NCBI GenBank assembly: GCA_017640615.1
Contig: JAEPQK010000003.1
Span: forward strand, 186,001 to 250,000
Direction of reading: 5' to 3'
DNA from: Rhizobiaceae bacterium
GTDB taxonomy: Bacteria > Pseudomonadota > Alphaproteobacteria > Rhizobiales > Rhizobiaceae
Length of the DNA: 64,000 bases
Under the pieces are notes generated by a model. That model was not told the origin of the DNA. It did no database searches and saw nothing but the letters and a program-made list of their open reading frames with translations. The position numbers were made by a program, and so were the translations under genes. Numbering within the stretch: the stretch's first letter is position 1; every line of letters starts with the position of its first letter. Positions 18,609 through 27,062 of this stretch are shown in pieces.

Positions 18609-19127
18609 TCACCCGGAAACCCGACGCGCCACGGCTTCCAGCCAGTGGTCCCGGATAGACAGCGCTTTCAGATGTTCCACAGTATTGAGCACATATTGCT
18701 CGTTCGGCCCCGACTGGCCCAAAGCGCCAGAAACCCGCGCCGCAGCTTGCTCCACATCGAGTGCTCCGGCATATTGCTCATGCGCCCGGTCGACCGTGTA
18801 GCACACAGCTTTCACCGTGCAGCCATCGTCAAGCCTGACCGGCAATTGCCGCTCCAAATACACGTTGGTCACCAGCTCGCGGGCACGCAGCGTCGCCATC
18901 ACTTCGTCGCGCAGCGTGCCCGGCACGCGAAAGGCAAGCCCGACGCAGGAGCCGCCGCGGTCGAGCCCAAGTACAAGACCCGGCCGTTCCGGCGTTCCGC
19001 GATGCACGTAAGAGGCCACGCACAGCGCCCTGCGATAGCCGTACAGCCGGGCGCGACGCGTCTCGACATGGGCAAAACCCGGCCGCCAGATCAGCGAGCC
19101 ATAGCCAAAGACCCAAAAATCGCCCAT
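18609..19127 (-). CDS. ChaC-like gamma-glutamylcyclotransferase
   Basis: 172 residues. The N-terminal FGYGSLIWRPGF is the substrate loop of ChaC-type gamma-glutamylcyclotransferases, which release 5-oxoproline from glutathione. RGTPERPGLVLGLDRGG follows, as in the family. It would act in cytosolic glutathione turnover. It stands alone on the minus strand between plsC and a DUF2125 gene, with 81 bases to the divergent neighbour. Confidence 0.9.
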   Translation of the reverse strand: MGDFWVFGYGSLIWRPGFAHVETRRARLYGYRRALCVASYVHRGTPERPGLVLGLDRGGSCVGLAFRVPGTLRDEVMATLRARELVTNVYLERQLPVRLDDGCTVKAVCYTVDRAHEQYAGALDVEQAAARVSGALGQSGPNEQYVLNTVEHLKALSIRDHWLEAVARRVSG

Positions 19128-19208
19128 ATGCCCTTTGTCCCGGAAAGTTGCGTATGACTTGCCGGCAAAGATACAGCCAGCGGGTTCCGGGTTAACGAGG
19201 CCATCAGT

Positions 19209-20189
19209 ATGACGTCAAGCCGATCGGGTTCGCGCCGTTTCATATGGCTTGCCGTGGCAATCGTCGCGGCGATCGTGCTTTACACACTCGGCTGGAACTA
19301 TGCGGCTCAGCGACTGACTTCGGAAGCCGAGAGCGCGCTGCAGAGCATGGCCGGCAATGGCGACCGGGCCAACTGCGAAAATATCGAAGCGCGCGGCTAC
19401 CCTTTCCGCATCGGTCTGTTCTGCGATTCTGTGTTCGTTGAGCGCCGCATCGACGGCTTCACCTTCGCCGCCGGCGAACTGCGCTCCGCTGCCCAGATTT
19501 ATGCGCCGAGACAGATTGTAGCCGAACTGGACAGCCCCGCCCGCCTCACCGCGCCCGGCATCTTGCCGCTCGAACTCAAATGGGATGGGCTGCGCGCCAG
19601 CGCCCGCCTCACCACCTCGCTGCCGGAACGATTGTCGCTGGTTGCCACCGCGCTAAGCGCGAGCGTCGATGCCCCGGGCGAAATCGAAGGCGATGTTCTG
19701 AAAGCCGGGGAGTTTCAGCTTCATCTTCAGCCGGTCGATTCCGATGTCGAGCTCGGCATCCGCCTGAACAGCGCTGTCGGCGGAGCCGCCCTGCCCGGCC
19801 CCGAACTGCCGCCGGTTTCGGGCGTCGCGGACATCATGATGGGCGACGGCATCGCCCGCCTTGCCAGCCGGGATTTCACCTTGCGTGGCGGCACCTACGA
19901 CATCCGCCGGCTGGAGCTTGCCTTCGAAGGCGGCGGCACAATTTCTGTAACTGGCCCGCTTACCGTCGACCAGGACGGTCTCATCGACGCCACGCTCGAT
20001 ATCCGCACGGGCGAGACCGCGCGCCTCATGGAGGTGTTCGCCGAAGCCTATCCGCAGCTGCGCTCGCAGCTCACTGCGCTGTCGGCCGGGCTCACCGCCC
20101 TTGGGCCCGACCAGTCGCTGCCTCTCAAGATACGCAAGGGCGTTGCCATTTTCGGCTTCATCGAACTTGGCATGATCCCGCCGCTCTGA
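19209..20189 (+). CDS. DUF2125 family envelope protein
   Basis: 326 residues. A signal anchor (IWLAVAIVAAIVLYTLGW) leads into a periplasmic beta-rich region. The pattern CENIEARGYPFRIGLFCDSV near residues 57-76, with two cysteines, is characteristic of DUF2125 proteins of alphaproteobacteria. The repeated amphipathic strands (LSLVATALSASVDAPG, FTLRGGTYDIRRLELAF) recall AsmA-like lipid-bridge folds, though this is only a resemblance. The function is unknown. It precedes a convergent regulator gene. Confidence 0.8.
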   Translation: MTSSRSGSRRFIWLAVAIVAAIVLYTLGWNYAAQRLTSEAESALQSMAGNGDRANCENIEARGYPFRIGLFCDSVFVERRIDGFTFAAGELRSAAQIYAPRQIVAELDSPARLTAPGILPLELKWDGLRASARLTTSLPERLSLVATALSASVDAPGEIEGDVLKAGEFQLHLQPVDSDVELGIRLNSAVGGAALPGPELPPVSGVADIMMGDGIARLASRDFTLRGGTYDIRRLELAFEGGGTISVTGPLTVDQDGLIDATLDIRTGETARLMEVFAEAYPQLRSQLTALSAGLTALGPDQSLPLKIRKGVAIFGFIELGMIPPL

Positions 20190-20205
20190 GCCAAAGCATC
20201 AACGC

Positions 20206-20751
20206 CTACACAACAAAACTGATTTCCGGCGCAGTTACCTGGCTGATGAGCCCGCCAGTGTTGATGGCGCTGTAGGTCGGCCGTGGCGGGCGCGCCGCTT
20301 CATCGACGCGGCGGCTCACCCAGTCACGCTCCTCCATCGACTGCAATGAGTGTGACAAAGCGCGATCGGTGATCGTGATCAGATTGCGTTTGATGTCGAC
20401 GAAGTGCCTGGGCGCATGAAGTGACGCCAACACCGGCAGGGTCCAGGATCGCCTCAGCAGGTCCTGGTTCTCGTCGCCTGAAACGCTCCCGATCTTGTGG
20501 GCGAGCGCGGCCGCCTCCCGCCCAAGCGGCGTAAGCCTGAACTCCGGCCGCAGCGGGTGGCCATAGCCCGGATTTCGCTCCAGCAGCCCTATCTCGATGA
20601 GATGCTCCATGCTCTGCGCAAAGGCGGTTCTGCTGGCGCCTGTGGCTTGAATCAGCGGCGCCTGACGCCCAGCAACACCCGCATGCAAACTGGCGAGGAT
20701 CGGGATCGCCCAGGCACGAGATGTGATGTTGACAAATGTCCTAATGTCCAT
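20206..20751 (-). CDS. HxlR-like regulator with two winged helices
   Basis: 181 residues. Residues 8-85 and 98-165 each look like a complete HxlR/MarR-type winged helix: RAWAIPILASLHAG followed by GASRTAFAQSMEHLIEIGLLER, and RSWTLPVLASLHAPRHF followed by LSHSLQSMEERDWVSRR. Normal HxlR proteins have one such domain and dimerise, so this may be an internal duplication acting as a single-chain dimer. It lacks the usual N-terminal cysteine. It is divergent from two VOC genes with a 39-base gap holding overlapping promoter-like sequences, so it likely regulates them. Confidence 0.78.
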   Translation of the reverse strand: MDIRTFVNITSRAWAIPILASLHAGVAGRQAPLIQATGASRTAFAQSMEHLIEIGLLERNPGYGHPLRPEFRLTPLGREAAALAHKIGSVSGDENQDLLRRSWTLPVLASLHAPRHFVDIKRNLITITDRALSHSLQSMEERDWVSRRVDEAARPPRPTYSAINTGGLISQVTAPEISFVV

Positions 20752-20790
20752 AAAGTATAGTTAGTATATTTAATGCGAGAAGGGAAGCCG

Positions 20791-21168
20791 ATGTCGCTTG
20801 TATCACTCAAAAACACAATCACAATTTCGATGTCGGTCAAAGACCGGCATGCCAGCGCGGACTGGTATGAGCGCATTCTGGGCTTCAAGACGCTCTATCA
20901 TGCGGACGAGGCCGGCTGGTCCGAAATGCAGACCAACACCGAGGGCGTGACCCTCGGCTTCGGCGAGCAGATCGCGCCCGCACCGGGCAACTGCGTGCCG
21001 GTTTTCGGCGTCGACGATCTCGATGCCGCGCGCGCCAAGATGGAGCAGGCCGGCGTGAAATTCGATGGCGAAACCGACGTTGTGGAAGGCATGGTCAAGA
21101 CCGCGACCTTCTACGACCCCGACGGCAACGCACACATGCTTGCCGAAGACCTCACGGAGGGCGCGTGA
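20791..21168 (+). CDS. VOC family (glyoxalase-like) protein
   Basis: 125 residues. One glyoxalase/bleomycin-resistance fold: ISMSVKDRHASADWYERILGF, then VFGVDDLDAARAKMEQAGVKF and FYDPDGNAHMLAED, where the terminal acidic residue is a usual metal ligand. The first beta motif carries S rather than the H or E metal ligand at the usual place, so metal binding is uncertain. The start at 20791 follows GAGAAGGG. It overlaps the next VOC gene by 4 bases. The substrate is unknown. Confidence 0.85.
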   Translation: MSLVSLKNTITISMSVKDRHASADWYERILGFKTLYHADEAGWSEMQTNTEGVTLGFGEQIAPAPGNCVPVFGVDDLDAARAKMEQAGVKFDGETDVVEGMVKTATFYDPDGNAHMLAEDLTEGA

Positions 21169-21578
21169 CCGTGCGCATGTTCGCGAAAGCCGCGCTGGCT
21201 CTGCTGGCGATGAGCGGTGTAGCCGCCGCCGAACCCTTCGGTGAAGTCACAATAGGCGTGCCCGTCCCGTCGATTGCCGAAGCGGAGAAATGGTATGCCA
21301 GCTTTTTCGGCCCGGACGTGGAGGTTCTTCACCCCGTGCCCGGCATCGCCGAGTTCAAGGCTGCCTCCGGCGTCTGGCTGCAATTGTTCGAAGCCGAGGG
21401 CGAGCAACGGTCAGCCACAATCGTCCGGTTCCTGGTCGATGACATGGCAGCTGCGCAGGCCGCGCTGAGTGAACGCGGGATTGATTCGGGCGAAGCAATC
21501 GAAGTGCTCGAAGTCGTGACTTTTTCCGAGTTCGCGGACCCTTACGGCAACCCGCTAGGACTATACGACCTCCCGTAG
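21165..21578 (+). CDS. secreted VOC family protein
   Basis: 137 residues from GTG, overlapping the previous stop (GTGA) with CGGAGGG upstream. An N-terminal signal peptide ends near GVAAAEP (about residue 23), which is unusual for VOC proteins since most are cytosolic. The rest has one VOC half-fold pair: EVTIGVPVPSIAEAEKWYASFFG and EFADPYGNPLGLYDLP. Together with the upstream gene it may form a cytosolic/periplasmic pair acting on one compound; that is inference. Confidence 0.78.
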   Translation: MTVRMFAKAALALLAMSGVAAAEPFGEVTIGVPVPSIAEAEKWYASFFGPDVEVLHPVPGIAEFKAASGVWLQLFEAEGEQRSATIVRFLVDDMAAAQAALSERGIDSGEAIEVLEVVTFSEFADPYGNPLGLYDLP

Positions 21579-21623
21579 CGAGCTATGCTACCTTCGGGCG
21601 AAAGACACGCACGGAGGAGCTGC

Positions 21624-22052
21624 ATGGCCGACAGAAAGACCAAAGCCAATCCAGCATCGGTCGCCGAGTTCCTGAACGCGGTCGAGCATCCGGGACGGCG
21701 CGAAGACGCGCTGGTTCTGAACAAGCTGTTTTGCGAGGTCACCGGCTATGAGCCGGTCATGTGGGGCGCGTCGATCGTGGGTTACGGCCGTTACGACTAC
21801 ACCTATGAATCCGGATTGAGCGGCTCCAGTCTCGCCACCGGCTTCTCGCCCCGCAAGGCCAATTTGGTCGTCTATACGATGCCTGGCTATTCGGATTTTG
21901 GACCGATACTCGACAGGCTCGGTCCGCATAAGCTGGGCAAATCGTGCCTCTATCTCGGGCGCTTGAACAAAATAGACCTGGACGCGCTGGGTGAGCTCAT
22001 CCGCGCAGGCCTGGCCGACCTCGGCACCCGCAGGCAAATCCACCCGAAATAG
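21624..22052 (+). CDS. DUF1801 (YdhG-like) protein
   Basis: 142 residues. The pattern MWGASIVGYGRYDYTY, ATGFSPRKANLVVY and LGKSCLYLGRLNKIDL is the DUF1801 family, a small cytosolic alpha/beta domain of unknown role related to the iron-chaperone frataxin-like YdhG group. The ATG at 21624 follows GGAGGAGC. It lies 45 bases after the VOC pair and may share its promoter. Confidence 0.85.
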   Translation: MADRKTKANPASVAEFLNAVEHPGRREDALVLNKLFCEVTGYEPVMWGASIVGYGRYDYTYESGLSGSSLATGFSPRKANLVVYTMPGYSDFGPILDRLGPHKLGKSCLYLGRLNKIDLDALGELIRAGLADLGTRRQIHPK

Positions 22053-22064
22053 CCAGTTGCGCTC

Positions 22065-23018
22065 TCAGAAGTCGGACGAATAAGGCCGCGCCAGAACCCG
22101 GTCCGACTTCATGGAATCGGGCTTGGGCTGCAGCGAGATATGTTCCTTCTCGATCACCTTTCGCCGCGTCAGCCGGCTGGTGGACAGAAGCTCAACCAGT
22201 CTGTCGCCGTCCTCATTGGCGATCGCCTCGGCAAAGGCTTCTAGATCGCCCTGGAAGCGGCGCAGAATTTCCAGCACCTGATCCTTGTTGCCGAGAAAGA
22301 TGTCGCGCCACATTGCCGGGTTGGACGAGGCGATGCGCGTGAAATCGCGGAACCCGCCTGCCGAAAACTTCACGACATCCGAGTTCGTCTCCCGCTCGAA
22401 CCGAAGCGCAGTATGGAAGATCGAATAGGCTGCGACATGCGGCAGATGGCTGGTGATGGAAAGCACATAGTCATGATGCTGCGGCGTCATGATCTCCGCT
22501 TTGGAGCCCAGCGCTTCCCAGAACTTCGTGGCTTTGGCAATCGCGCTGGCGTCGGTCCCTTCCGGTGGCGTCAGGATGCACCAGCGGTTGATGAAGAGAC
22601 TGGGCAGTCCGGCCTCAGGCCCGGAAAGCTCGGTTCCGGCCAGCGGGTGTGCGGGAACAAGCGCGATATGCTCCGGCAGATGCGGCACGATTGCATCCAC
22701 GACCGAGGCCTTTACCGAGCCAACGTCGGACAAAACCGCGCCAGGCTTCATCGCAGGCACCACCTGCCGCGCTACCTCGGCAATCTGGCCGACCGGCACG
22801 CAGATCACGACGAGATCGGCGTTGGCAACCGTTTCGGAAGCCGTCTCGATGACGCGCGCCTCGCCGAGACCCAGTTCGCGCACCCGGCGGCGCACCTTGT
22901 CGGAGGCGTCGGTAACCGCGATCTCGCGGGCAATGCCGCGCTCGACGACGGCGCGCGTGATCGACGAGCCGATCAGGCCCTGTCCGATGACCGCGAGTTT
23001 TCCGACGATTTGTGCCAT
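22065..23018 (-). CDS. tyrC: prephenate/arogenate dehydrogenase
   Basis: 317 residues. It oxidatively decarboxylates prephenate or arogenate toward tyrosine. The NAD(P) motif GQGLIG is at 12-17, and the catalytic domain carries HPLAGTELSGPEAGL and SHLPHVAAYSIF with the conserved histidines. It lies 3 bases downstream of hisC; hisC and tyrC form the usual aromatic/histidine pair in Rhizobiales, where the aminotransferase may also serve phenylalanine and tyrosine synthesis. Confidence 0.92.
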   Translation of the reverse strand: MAQIVGKLAVIGQGLIGSSITRAVVERGIAREIAVTDASDKVRRRVRELGLGEARVIETASETVANADLVVICVPVGQIAEVARQVVPAMKPGAVLSDVGSVKASVVDAIVPHLPEHIALVPAHPLAGTELSGPEAGLPSLFINRWCILTPPEGTDASAIAKATKFWEALGSKAEIMTPQHHDYVLSITSHLPHVAAYSIFHTALRFERETNSDVVKFSAGGFRDFTRIASSNPAMWRDIFLGNKDQVLEILRRFQGDLEAFAEAIANEDGDRLVELLSTSRLTRRKVIEKEHISLQPKPDSMKSDRVLARPYSSDF

Positions 23019-23021
23019 GGC

Positions 23022-24119
23022 CTATTTGCCCAGCAATGCGCGCAGCGCCTCCACGACGCCGCGATTGGCCTCAGCCGGGCCGATTGTCATGCGCAGCGCG
23101 TTGGGAAAACCATATCCGGTCACCCGGCGCAGTACAAACCCGCGTTCGGTGAGGTAGGCGTCGACTTCCTCGGCGCTCTTGCCCGACCCGTCGAAATGCA
23201 CGAGCAGAAAATTACCGACGCTCGGCGTGACCCGAAGGCCGAGCCCGGTGAATTCTTGCGTCAGCCACGCCAGCCACTCATCATTGTGTGCCACGGCCTT
23301 TTCGACATGCGCGCGGTCGCCGACGGCCGCCACGCCGGCGGCGATCGCCAGCGAATTGACGTTGAAGGGACCGCGAATGCGGTTCAGCGCGTCGATGATG
23401 TGCGGCGGCCCGTAAACCCAGCCAATGCGCAGCGCGGCAAGCCCGTGAATTTTCGAGAAGGTGCGCGTCATCACGACGTTCTCGTTGGATGACACCAGCT
23501 CGATACCGGACTCATAATCGTTGCGCCGCACATATTCGGCATAGGCTGCGTCGAGCACCAGAAGCACGTTCTTTGGCAGCCCGGCATGCAGCCGCCGCAC
23601 CTCATCCACCGGCATATAGGTGCCGGTCGGGTTGTTGGGGTTGGCGAGAAAGACGATCTTGGTACGCTCTGTCACCGCGGCCAGAATGGCATCGGCATTG
23701 GCGCGCTCATCGGTTTCGGGCACCGAAACCGGCACACCGCCCGCTGCCTGAATGTCGATGCGGTAGACCAGAAAGCCGTGCTCGGTGAAAATGCCCTCGT
23801 CGCCCGGCTGGACATAGGCTTTGGTGAGCAGCGAGATCGCCTCGTCCGAACCATTGGTACAAACGATGTTTGCAGCGTTCAGCCCGTGCGCGGCAGCAAT
23901 CGCTTCGCGCAGTGCGGTGGATGCGCCGTCAGGGTAAATTTCGGCGCGGTCGAGCAGCTTCTGTGCCGCGGCGCGCGCCGCCGGCGAAGCACCAAGCGGG
24001 GATTCGTTCGACGAGAGTTTGTAGACTTTGGCCGCGCCCGGCGCGCCGTCTTTGCCGGGCACATAGGCCGCGATATCCATGATGCCCGGATTGGGCTGTG
24101 GGCGGTTGGTCTGCGTCAT
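23022..24119 (-). CDS. hisC: histidinol-phosphate aminotransferase
   Basis: 365 residues from ATG 24119. PLP-dependent class I/II fold; the Schiff-base lysine is K223 in [16 protein letters not shown], and LANPNNPTG near 168-176 and VLDAAYAEY near 188-196 are the PLP-phosphate and ring-binding segments. It converts imidazole acetol phosphate to histidinol phosphate and, being adjacent to tyrC, probably also aromatic keto acids. The frame is open to 24314, but the extra 65 residues overlie the metA riboswitch and are not part of the protein family. Confidence 0.93.
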   Translation of the reverse strand: MTQTNRPQPNPGIMDIAAYVPGKDGAPGAAKVYKLSSNESPLGASPAARAAAQKLLDRAEIYPDGASTALREAIAAAHGLNAANIVCTNGSDEAISLLTKAYVQPGDEGIFTEHGFLVYRIDIQAAGGVPVSVPETDERANADAILAAVTERTKIVFLANPNNPTGTYMPVDEVRRLHAGLPKNVLLVLDAAYAEYVRRNDYESGIELVSSNENVVMTRTFSKIHGLAALRIGWVYGPPHIIDALNRIRGPFNVNSLAIAAGVAAVGDRAHVEKAVAHNDEWLAWLTQEFTGLGLRVTPSVGNFLLVHFDGSGKSAEEVDAYLTERGFVLRRVTGYGFPNALRMTIGPAEANRGVVEALRALLGK

Positions 24120-24206
24120 CTGGGAAGGTCTCTCAAAGATTGCACTCGCCTCTACCAGAGCTTTTGCGTTGACGCAAAGTCGCGCTGACACTAGAAAAAC
24201 TTCGAA

Positions 24207-24264
24207 CCCGTGGTGATTTGGCCGGTCGGCTTGCAGCCACGTTAAACAAGTCGCTAAAGGACCG
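24207..24264 (+). ncRNA. SAM-II riboswitch aptamer
   Basis: The sequence matches the SAM-II (metA motif) consensus of alphaproteobacteria: stem CGTGG (24209-24213), loop beginning TGATTTG, the conserved GCTTGCAG, the closing arm CCACG (24237-24241), then TTAAA, AA and GCTAAAGG. The loop bases GGTC (24224-24227) can pair with GACC (24260-24263) as the pseudoknot. It binds S-adenosylmethionine and shuts off methionine synthesis. It lies 52 bases upstream of metA with an intrinsic terminator between. Confidence 0.93.
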
Positions 24265-24268
24265 TGTG

Positions 24269-24299
24269 AACCGGCCAGCGATTTGCGGCCGGTTTTTTT
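24269..24299 (+). terminator. intrinsic terminator in the metA leader
   Basis: The arms AACCGGCC (24269-24276) and GGCCGGTT (24287-24294) enclose AGCGATTTGC, and seven T residues start at 24293. It ends 16 bases before the metA start. The 5' arm CCGGCC is also complementary to GGCCGG in the riboswitch loop (24220-24225), so a ligand-free RNA could mask the terminator. Confidence 0.85.
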
Positions 24300-24315
24300 G
24301 TTTGGAGTTGGCACT

Positions 24316-25245
24316 ATGCCGATCAGGATCCCCGATCAGCTTCCCGCCCGAGATATTCTGGTACGCGAAGGCGTGTCCGTAATGGATGAACGCACCGCAA
24401 TGCGCCAGGACATCCGGCCCATGCAGATCGGGCTGCTCAATCTGATGCCAAACAAGACGCGCACCGAAACCCAGCTTGCACGCCTTCTGGGAGTGACACC
24501 GCTGCAGGTCGAACTCACGCTGGTGCGCATCGGCGCGCACCGCGCCAAGAACACGTCGGAAGAGCACCTGATCTCCTTCTACCAGACATGGGAGGAGGTT
24601 GCTGACCGCAAATTTGACGGTTTCATCATCACCGGCGCGCCCATCGAGCTGCTGCCCTTTCAGAACGTTACCTACTGGGACGAGCTGACGCGCATTCTCG
24701 ACTGGACGGTGACCAATGCGCACTCCTCCTTCTTCATCTGCTGGGGCGCGATGGCGGCCGCGTGGCACTTCCACAAAGTTCCCAAATACACGCTCGACAA
24801 GAAGGCGTTCGGTGTATTCCGGCATCGCAACAATGCGCCCGCCTCGCCCTATCTCGCGGGCTTCTCCGACGACTTCGCCATTCCCGTGTCGCGCTGGACC
24901 GAAGTGCGCTCAAGCGACATTGCCGCCGTGCCCGACCTCGAACTACTGATGGAGTCCGATCAAACCGGGCCCTGTCTGGTTTCGGAAAAGACCTGCAACC
25001 GGCTCTATATGTTCAACCACATCGAGTACGATTCCACCTCGCTCAAGGAAGAGTACGACCGCGATGTCGCCGCCGGCACGCCGATCGAGGTTCCGCACGA
25101 ATATTACCCGCAGAACGATCCCGGCCGGAAACCGCTGAACCGTTGGCGCTCGCATGCGCATCTGCTCTTCGGCAATTGGCTGAACCAGGCTTACCAGACC
25201 ACGCCCTACGACCTGAACGAAATCGGCATGAGCCACAACGGCTGA
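24316..25245 (+). CDS. metA: homoserine O-acetyltransferase, MetA type
   Basis: 309 residues. It acylates homoserine as the first committed step of methionine synthesis. The catalytic cysteine is C142 in [14 protein letters not shown]. Residue 111 is glutamate (GAPIELLPF); in characterised MetA enzymes Glu at this position favours acetyl-CoA while Gly (E. coli) favours succinyl-CoA, so the acetyl form is inferred despite the common label succinyltransferase. The ATG at 24316 follows GGAG. The gene is under a SAM-II riboswitch and divergent from hisC-tyrC. A strong hairpin follows its stop. Confidence 0.93.
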   Translation: MPIRIPDQLPARDILVREGVSVMDERTAMRQDIRPMQIGLLNLMPNKTRTETQLARLLGVTPLQVELTLVRIGAHRAKNTSEEHLISFYQTWEEVADRKFDGFIITGAPIELLPFQNVTYWDELTRILDWTVTNAHSSFFICWGAMAAAWHFHKVPKYTLDKKAFGVFRHRNNAPASPYLAGFSDDFAIPVSRWTEVRSSDIAAVPDLELLMESDQTGPCLVSEKTCNRLYMFNHIEYDSTSLKEEYDRDVAAGTPIEVPHEYYPQNDPGRKPLNRWRSHAHLLFGNWLNQAYQTTPYDLNEIGMSHNG

Positions 25246-25251
25246 GGAGTG

Positions 25252-25277
25252 AAGGGCCGGCGCTGCGCCAGCCCTTT
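25252..25277. terminator. hairpin between metA and the MerR gene
   Basis: AAGGGC, GGCGC, a central T, then GCGCC and GCCCTT pair with a single C/A mismatch. It follows the metA stop by 6 bases and ends one base before the convergent merR-type stop, so it may terminate both transcripts. On the plus strand it is followed by TCTC only. Confidence 0.6.
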
Positions 25278-25278
25278 C

Positions 25279-25635
25279 TCAATGGGGCCCGCGTATCGCC
25301 GCCTTGGTGGCTTCAAGCATATGCAGGAGCCGCTTAGACCGCTCGATAGTCCGTTTCAGATCGTCGATCTTGCGGTCCAGAAACGGGTCGGCCTCAAATC
25401 TCTCTTCGCCCGGGTTTTCTATGTGCTGCAGCAACGACTGCAGCTCCTTCACCGAAAAGCCGGCATCCCGCGCCTCGGTGATCATCACCAGCCGGTCGAT
25501 CATCTCGTCTGCATAATCGCGATAGTCGTTGCTGCCGCCCTCGGGCTTCTGCGACGTGATCAGCCCGTTGCGCTCGTAAAAGCGGATCGTGTCGCGCGGC
25601 AGCCCGGTTCGCTTGGCGAGTTCGCCGATCCTCAT
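25279..25635 (-). CDS. MerR family transcriptional regulator
   Basis: 118 residues. The N-terminal winged helix MRIGELAKRTGLPRDTIRFYERNGL is the MerR signature; a dimerisation helix (about 80-112) follows. No cysteine is present, so it is not a metal- or redox-sensing MerR of the CueR/SoxR type with cysteine ligands. It is divergent from a zinc-ribbon protein gene; dyads at 25651-25682 and 25687-25700 lie between them. Confidence 0.9.
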   Translation of the reverse strand: MRIGELAKRTGLPRDTIRFYERNGLITSQKPEGGSNDYRDYADEMIDRLVMITEARDAGFSVKELQSLLQHIENPGEERFEADPFLDRKIDDLKRTIERSKRLLHMLEATKAAIRGPH

Positions 25636-25650
25636 AATGTCAGGCTCCGC

Positions 25651-25700
25651 TCAAAACCGTTGACAATACTCCATGGTTTTGAATAACGTTCGGCCGAACG
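25651..25700. promoter_or_regulatory. divergent control region with two dyads
   Basis: TCAAAACC (25651-25658) and GGTTTTGA (25675-25682) form a perfect 8-base dyad with a 16-base gap that contains the plus-strand -35 candidate TTGACA (25660-25665). A -10 candidate TAACGT (25684-25689) is 18 bases away, a long spacer often seen at MerR promoters. A second perfect palindrome, CGTTCGG/CCGAACG, lies at 25687-25700, just before the zinc-ribbon gene. Confidence 0.5.
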
Positions 25701-25721
25701 ATGCAACAGGAAACGCTGAAC

Positions 25722-25982
25722 ATGGGCAACAATGTCTGCCAAAGCTGTGGAATGCCGCTGAGCAAGGACGCCAAGGGTGGCGGCACCAATGCCGATGGCA
25801 GCCGCAGCACCAAATATTGCTCGCTCTGCTATGAGGATGGAAAGTTTCATCAGCCGGACTTCACGCTTGAGGAGATGCAGGAATTCTGCATCGAACAGCT
25901 TCACAAGAAGGGCATGCCACGCTTTATGGGATGGCTGTTCACCCGCGGCCTGCCGCGTCTGGAACGCTGGAAAACGGCTTAG
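25722..25982 (+). CDS. small zinc-ribbon protein
   Basis: 86 residues. CQSCGMPLSKD and YCSLCYEDGKF give a four-cysteine treble-clef-like zinc site, the pattern of the putative zinc ribbon family PF12674. A conserved-looking tail, FTLEEMQEFCIEQLHKKGMPRFMGW, follows. The function is unknown; homologues often sit beside MerR regulators, as here. The ATG at 25722 (AGGAA upstream) is preferred over an in-frame ATG at 25701, which overlaps the palindrome. The stop overlaps the convergent oxidoreductase stop by 4 bases. Confidence 0.82.
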   Translation: MGNNVCQSCGMPLSKDAKGGGTNADGSRSTKYCSLCYEDGKFHQPDFTLEEMQEFCIEQLHKKGMPRFMGWLFTRGLPRLERWKTA

Positions 25983-27049
25983 CTCCTGCCCAGCATCTTC
26001 AGCGTCGCCGCTGCCAGATCCCGCGTGAATTCGCCCGCGGGCCGAGTTCCGCCCAACGACGCCGCCTGCCCGGCCCATAGCGGCGAAAAATCGGCTGAAC
26101 CCGCGGCCTCTGCATGTTTGCGCAACGGCCCGATCGCGCCCGTCGCGAGTGGAAATGCGGGCGCATCAGCACTCATCGGCCCCACTTCGCGCACGATACG
26201 ATTGACGAGCCCGCGCGCGGGCCTGCCGGTGAAGACATTGGTGAGCACCGTGCGATCATCCCGCGCCTCGGCAAGCGCGGCGCGGTGGCCGGGTGCGGTC
26301 GCCGCTTCCGGGCTTTGCAGATAGGCAGTCCCGATCTGCACCGCTGCCGCGCCAAGCATGAAAGCTGCTGCCGCGCCGCGATGATCGGCAATGCCGCCGG
26401 CGGCGATCACCGGCACCGACACCGCGTCCACCACCTGCGGCACAAGTGCCATCGTGCCCGGTTGCGAAGCGATGTCGTCTTCCAGAAAGATGCCGCGATG
26501 GCCTCCCGCTTCCGCGCCTTGGGCAATGATGGCATCGCATCCATGCTCCTCAAGCCAACGCGCTTCCGCGACCGTCGTCGCCGAGGCGATCACCTTCGCG
26601 CCAGCTGCTTTCACGCGGTCCAGCAGTTTCTGTTCCGGTAAGCCGAAATGAAAGCTCACCACCTCAGGCCTTGTATCCTCGACGACTTCACAAGCCGCTT
26701 CGTCGAAAGGGTTACGGCCGGGGCCAGCCGGAACATTATCTGCGTCAAGGCCGAATTCGGCGTAGTAGCCCGCCAGTCGCTTCCGCCAGGCGGTTTCGCG
26801 CGCGGCGTCCGGTTCCGAATTGGTATGCGTGAAGAAATTGAGATTGACCGGCCGGTTGGTGCGCTGCCGGATCACGCCCATCTCGGCGCGTATCTTGTCG
26901 ATCGAAAGCATCGCGCAAGGCAACGCTCCGAGCCCGCCGGCCTCGCTCACCGCGATGGCCAGCTCAGAACCCTGCGAGCCAGCCATTGGCGCCTGCAGGA
27001 TCGGCAGTTCGATGCCAAAGAGATCGGTGATGCGGGTATCGGGCCACAT
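25979..27049 (-). CDS. NAD(P)H-dependent flavin oxidoreductase, nitronate monooxygenase type
   Basis: 356 residues. An FMN TIM barrel: the N-terminal LPILQAPMAGSQGSELAIAVSEAGGLGALPC, the phosphate-binding QGAEAGGHRG near residues 185-194, and VIAAGGIADHRGAAAAFMLGA. Nitronate monooxygenases oxidise propionate-3-nitronate and related nitroalkanes. Members of this superfamily include enoyl reductases, so the exact substrate is uncertain. The ATG at 27049 follows AAGGA. It lies 13 bases downstream of the methyltransferase gene on the minus strand. Confidence 0.85.
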   Translation of the reverse strand: MWPDTRITDLFGIELPILQAPMAGSQGSELAIAVSEAGGLGALPCAMLSIDKIRAEMGVIRQRTNRPVNLNFFTHTNSEPDAARETAWRKRLAGYYAEFGLDADNVPAGPGRNPFDEAACEVVEDTRPEVVSFHFGLPEQKLLDRVKAAGAKVIASATTVAEARWLEEHGCDAIIAQGAEAGGHRGIFLEDDIASQPGTMALVPQVVDAVSVPVIAAGGIADHRGAAAAFMLGAAAVQIGTAYLQSPEAATAPGHRAALAEARDDRTVLTNVFTGRPARGLVNRIVREVGPMSADAPAFPLATGAIGPLRKHAEAAGSADFSPLWAGQAASLGGTRPAGEFTRDLAAATLKMLGRS

Positions 27050-27062
27050 GGCAATCGTCCTT

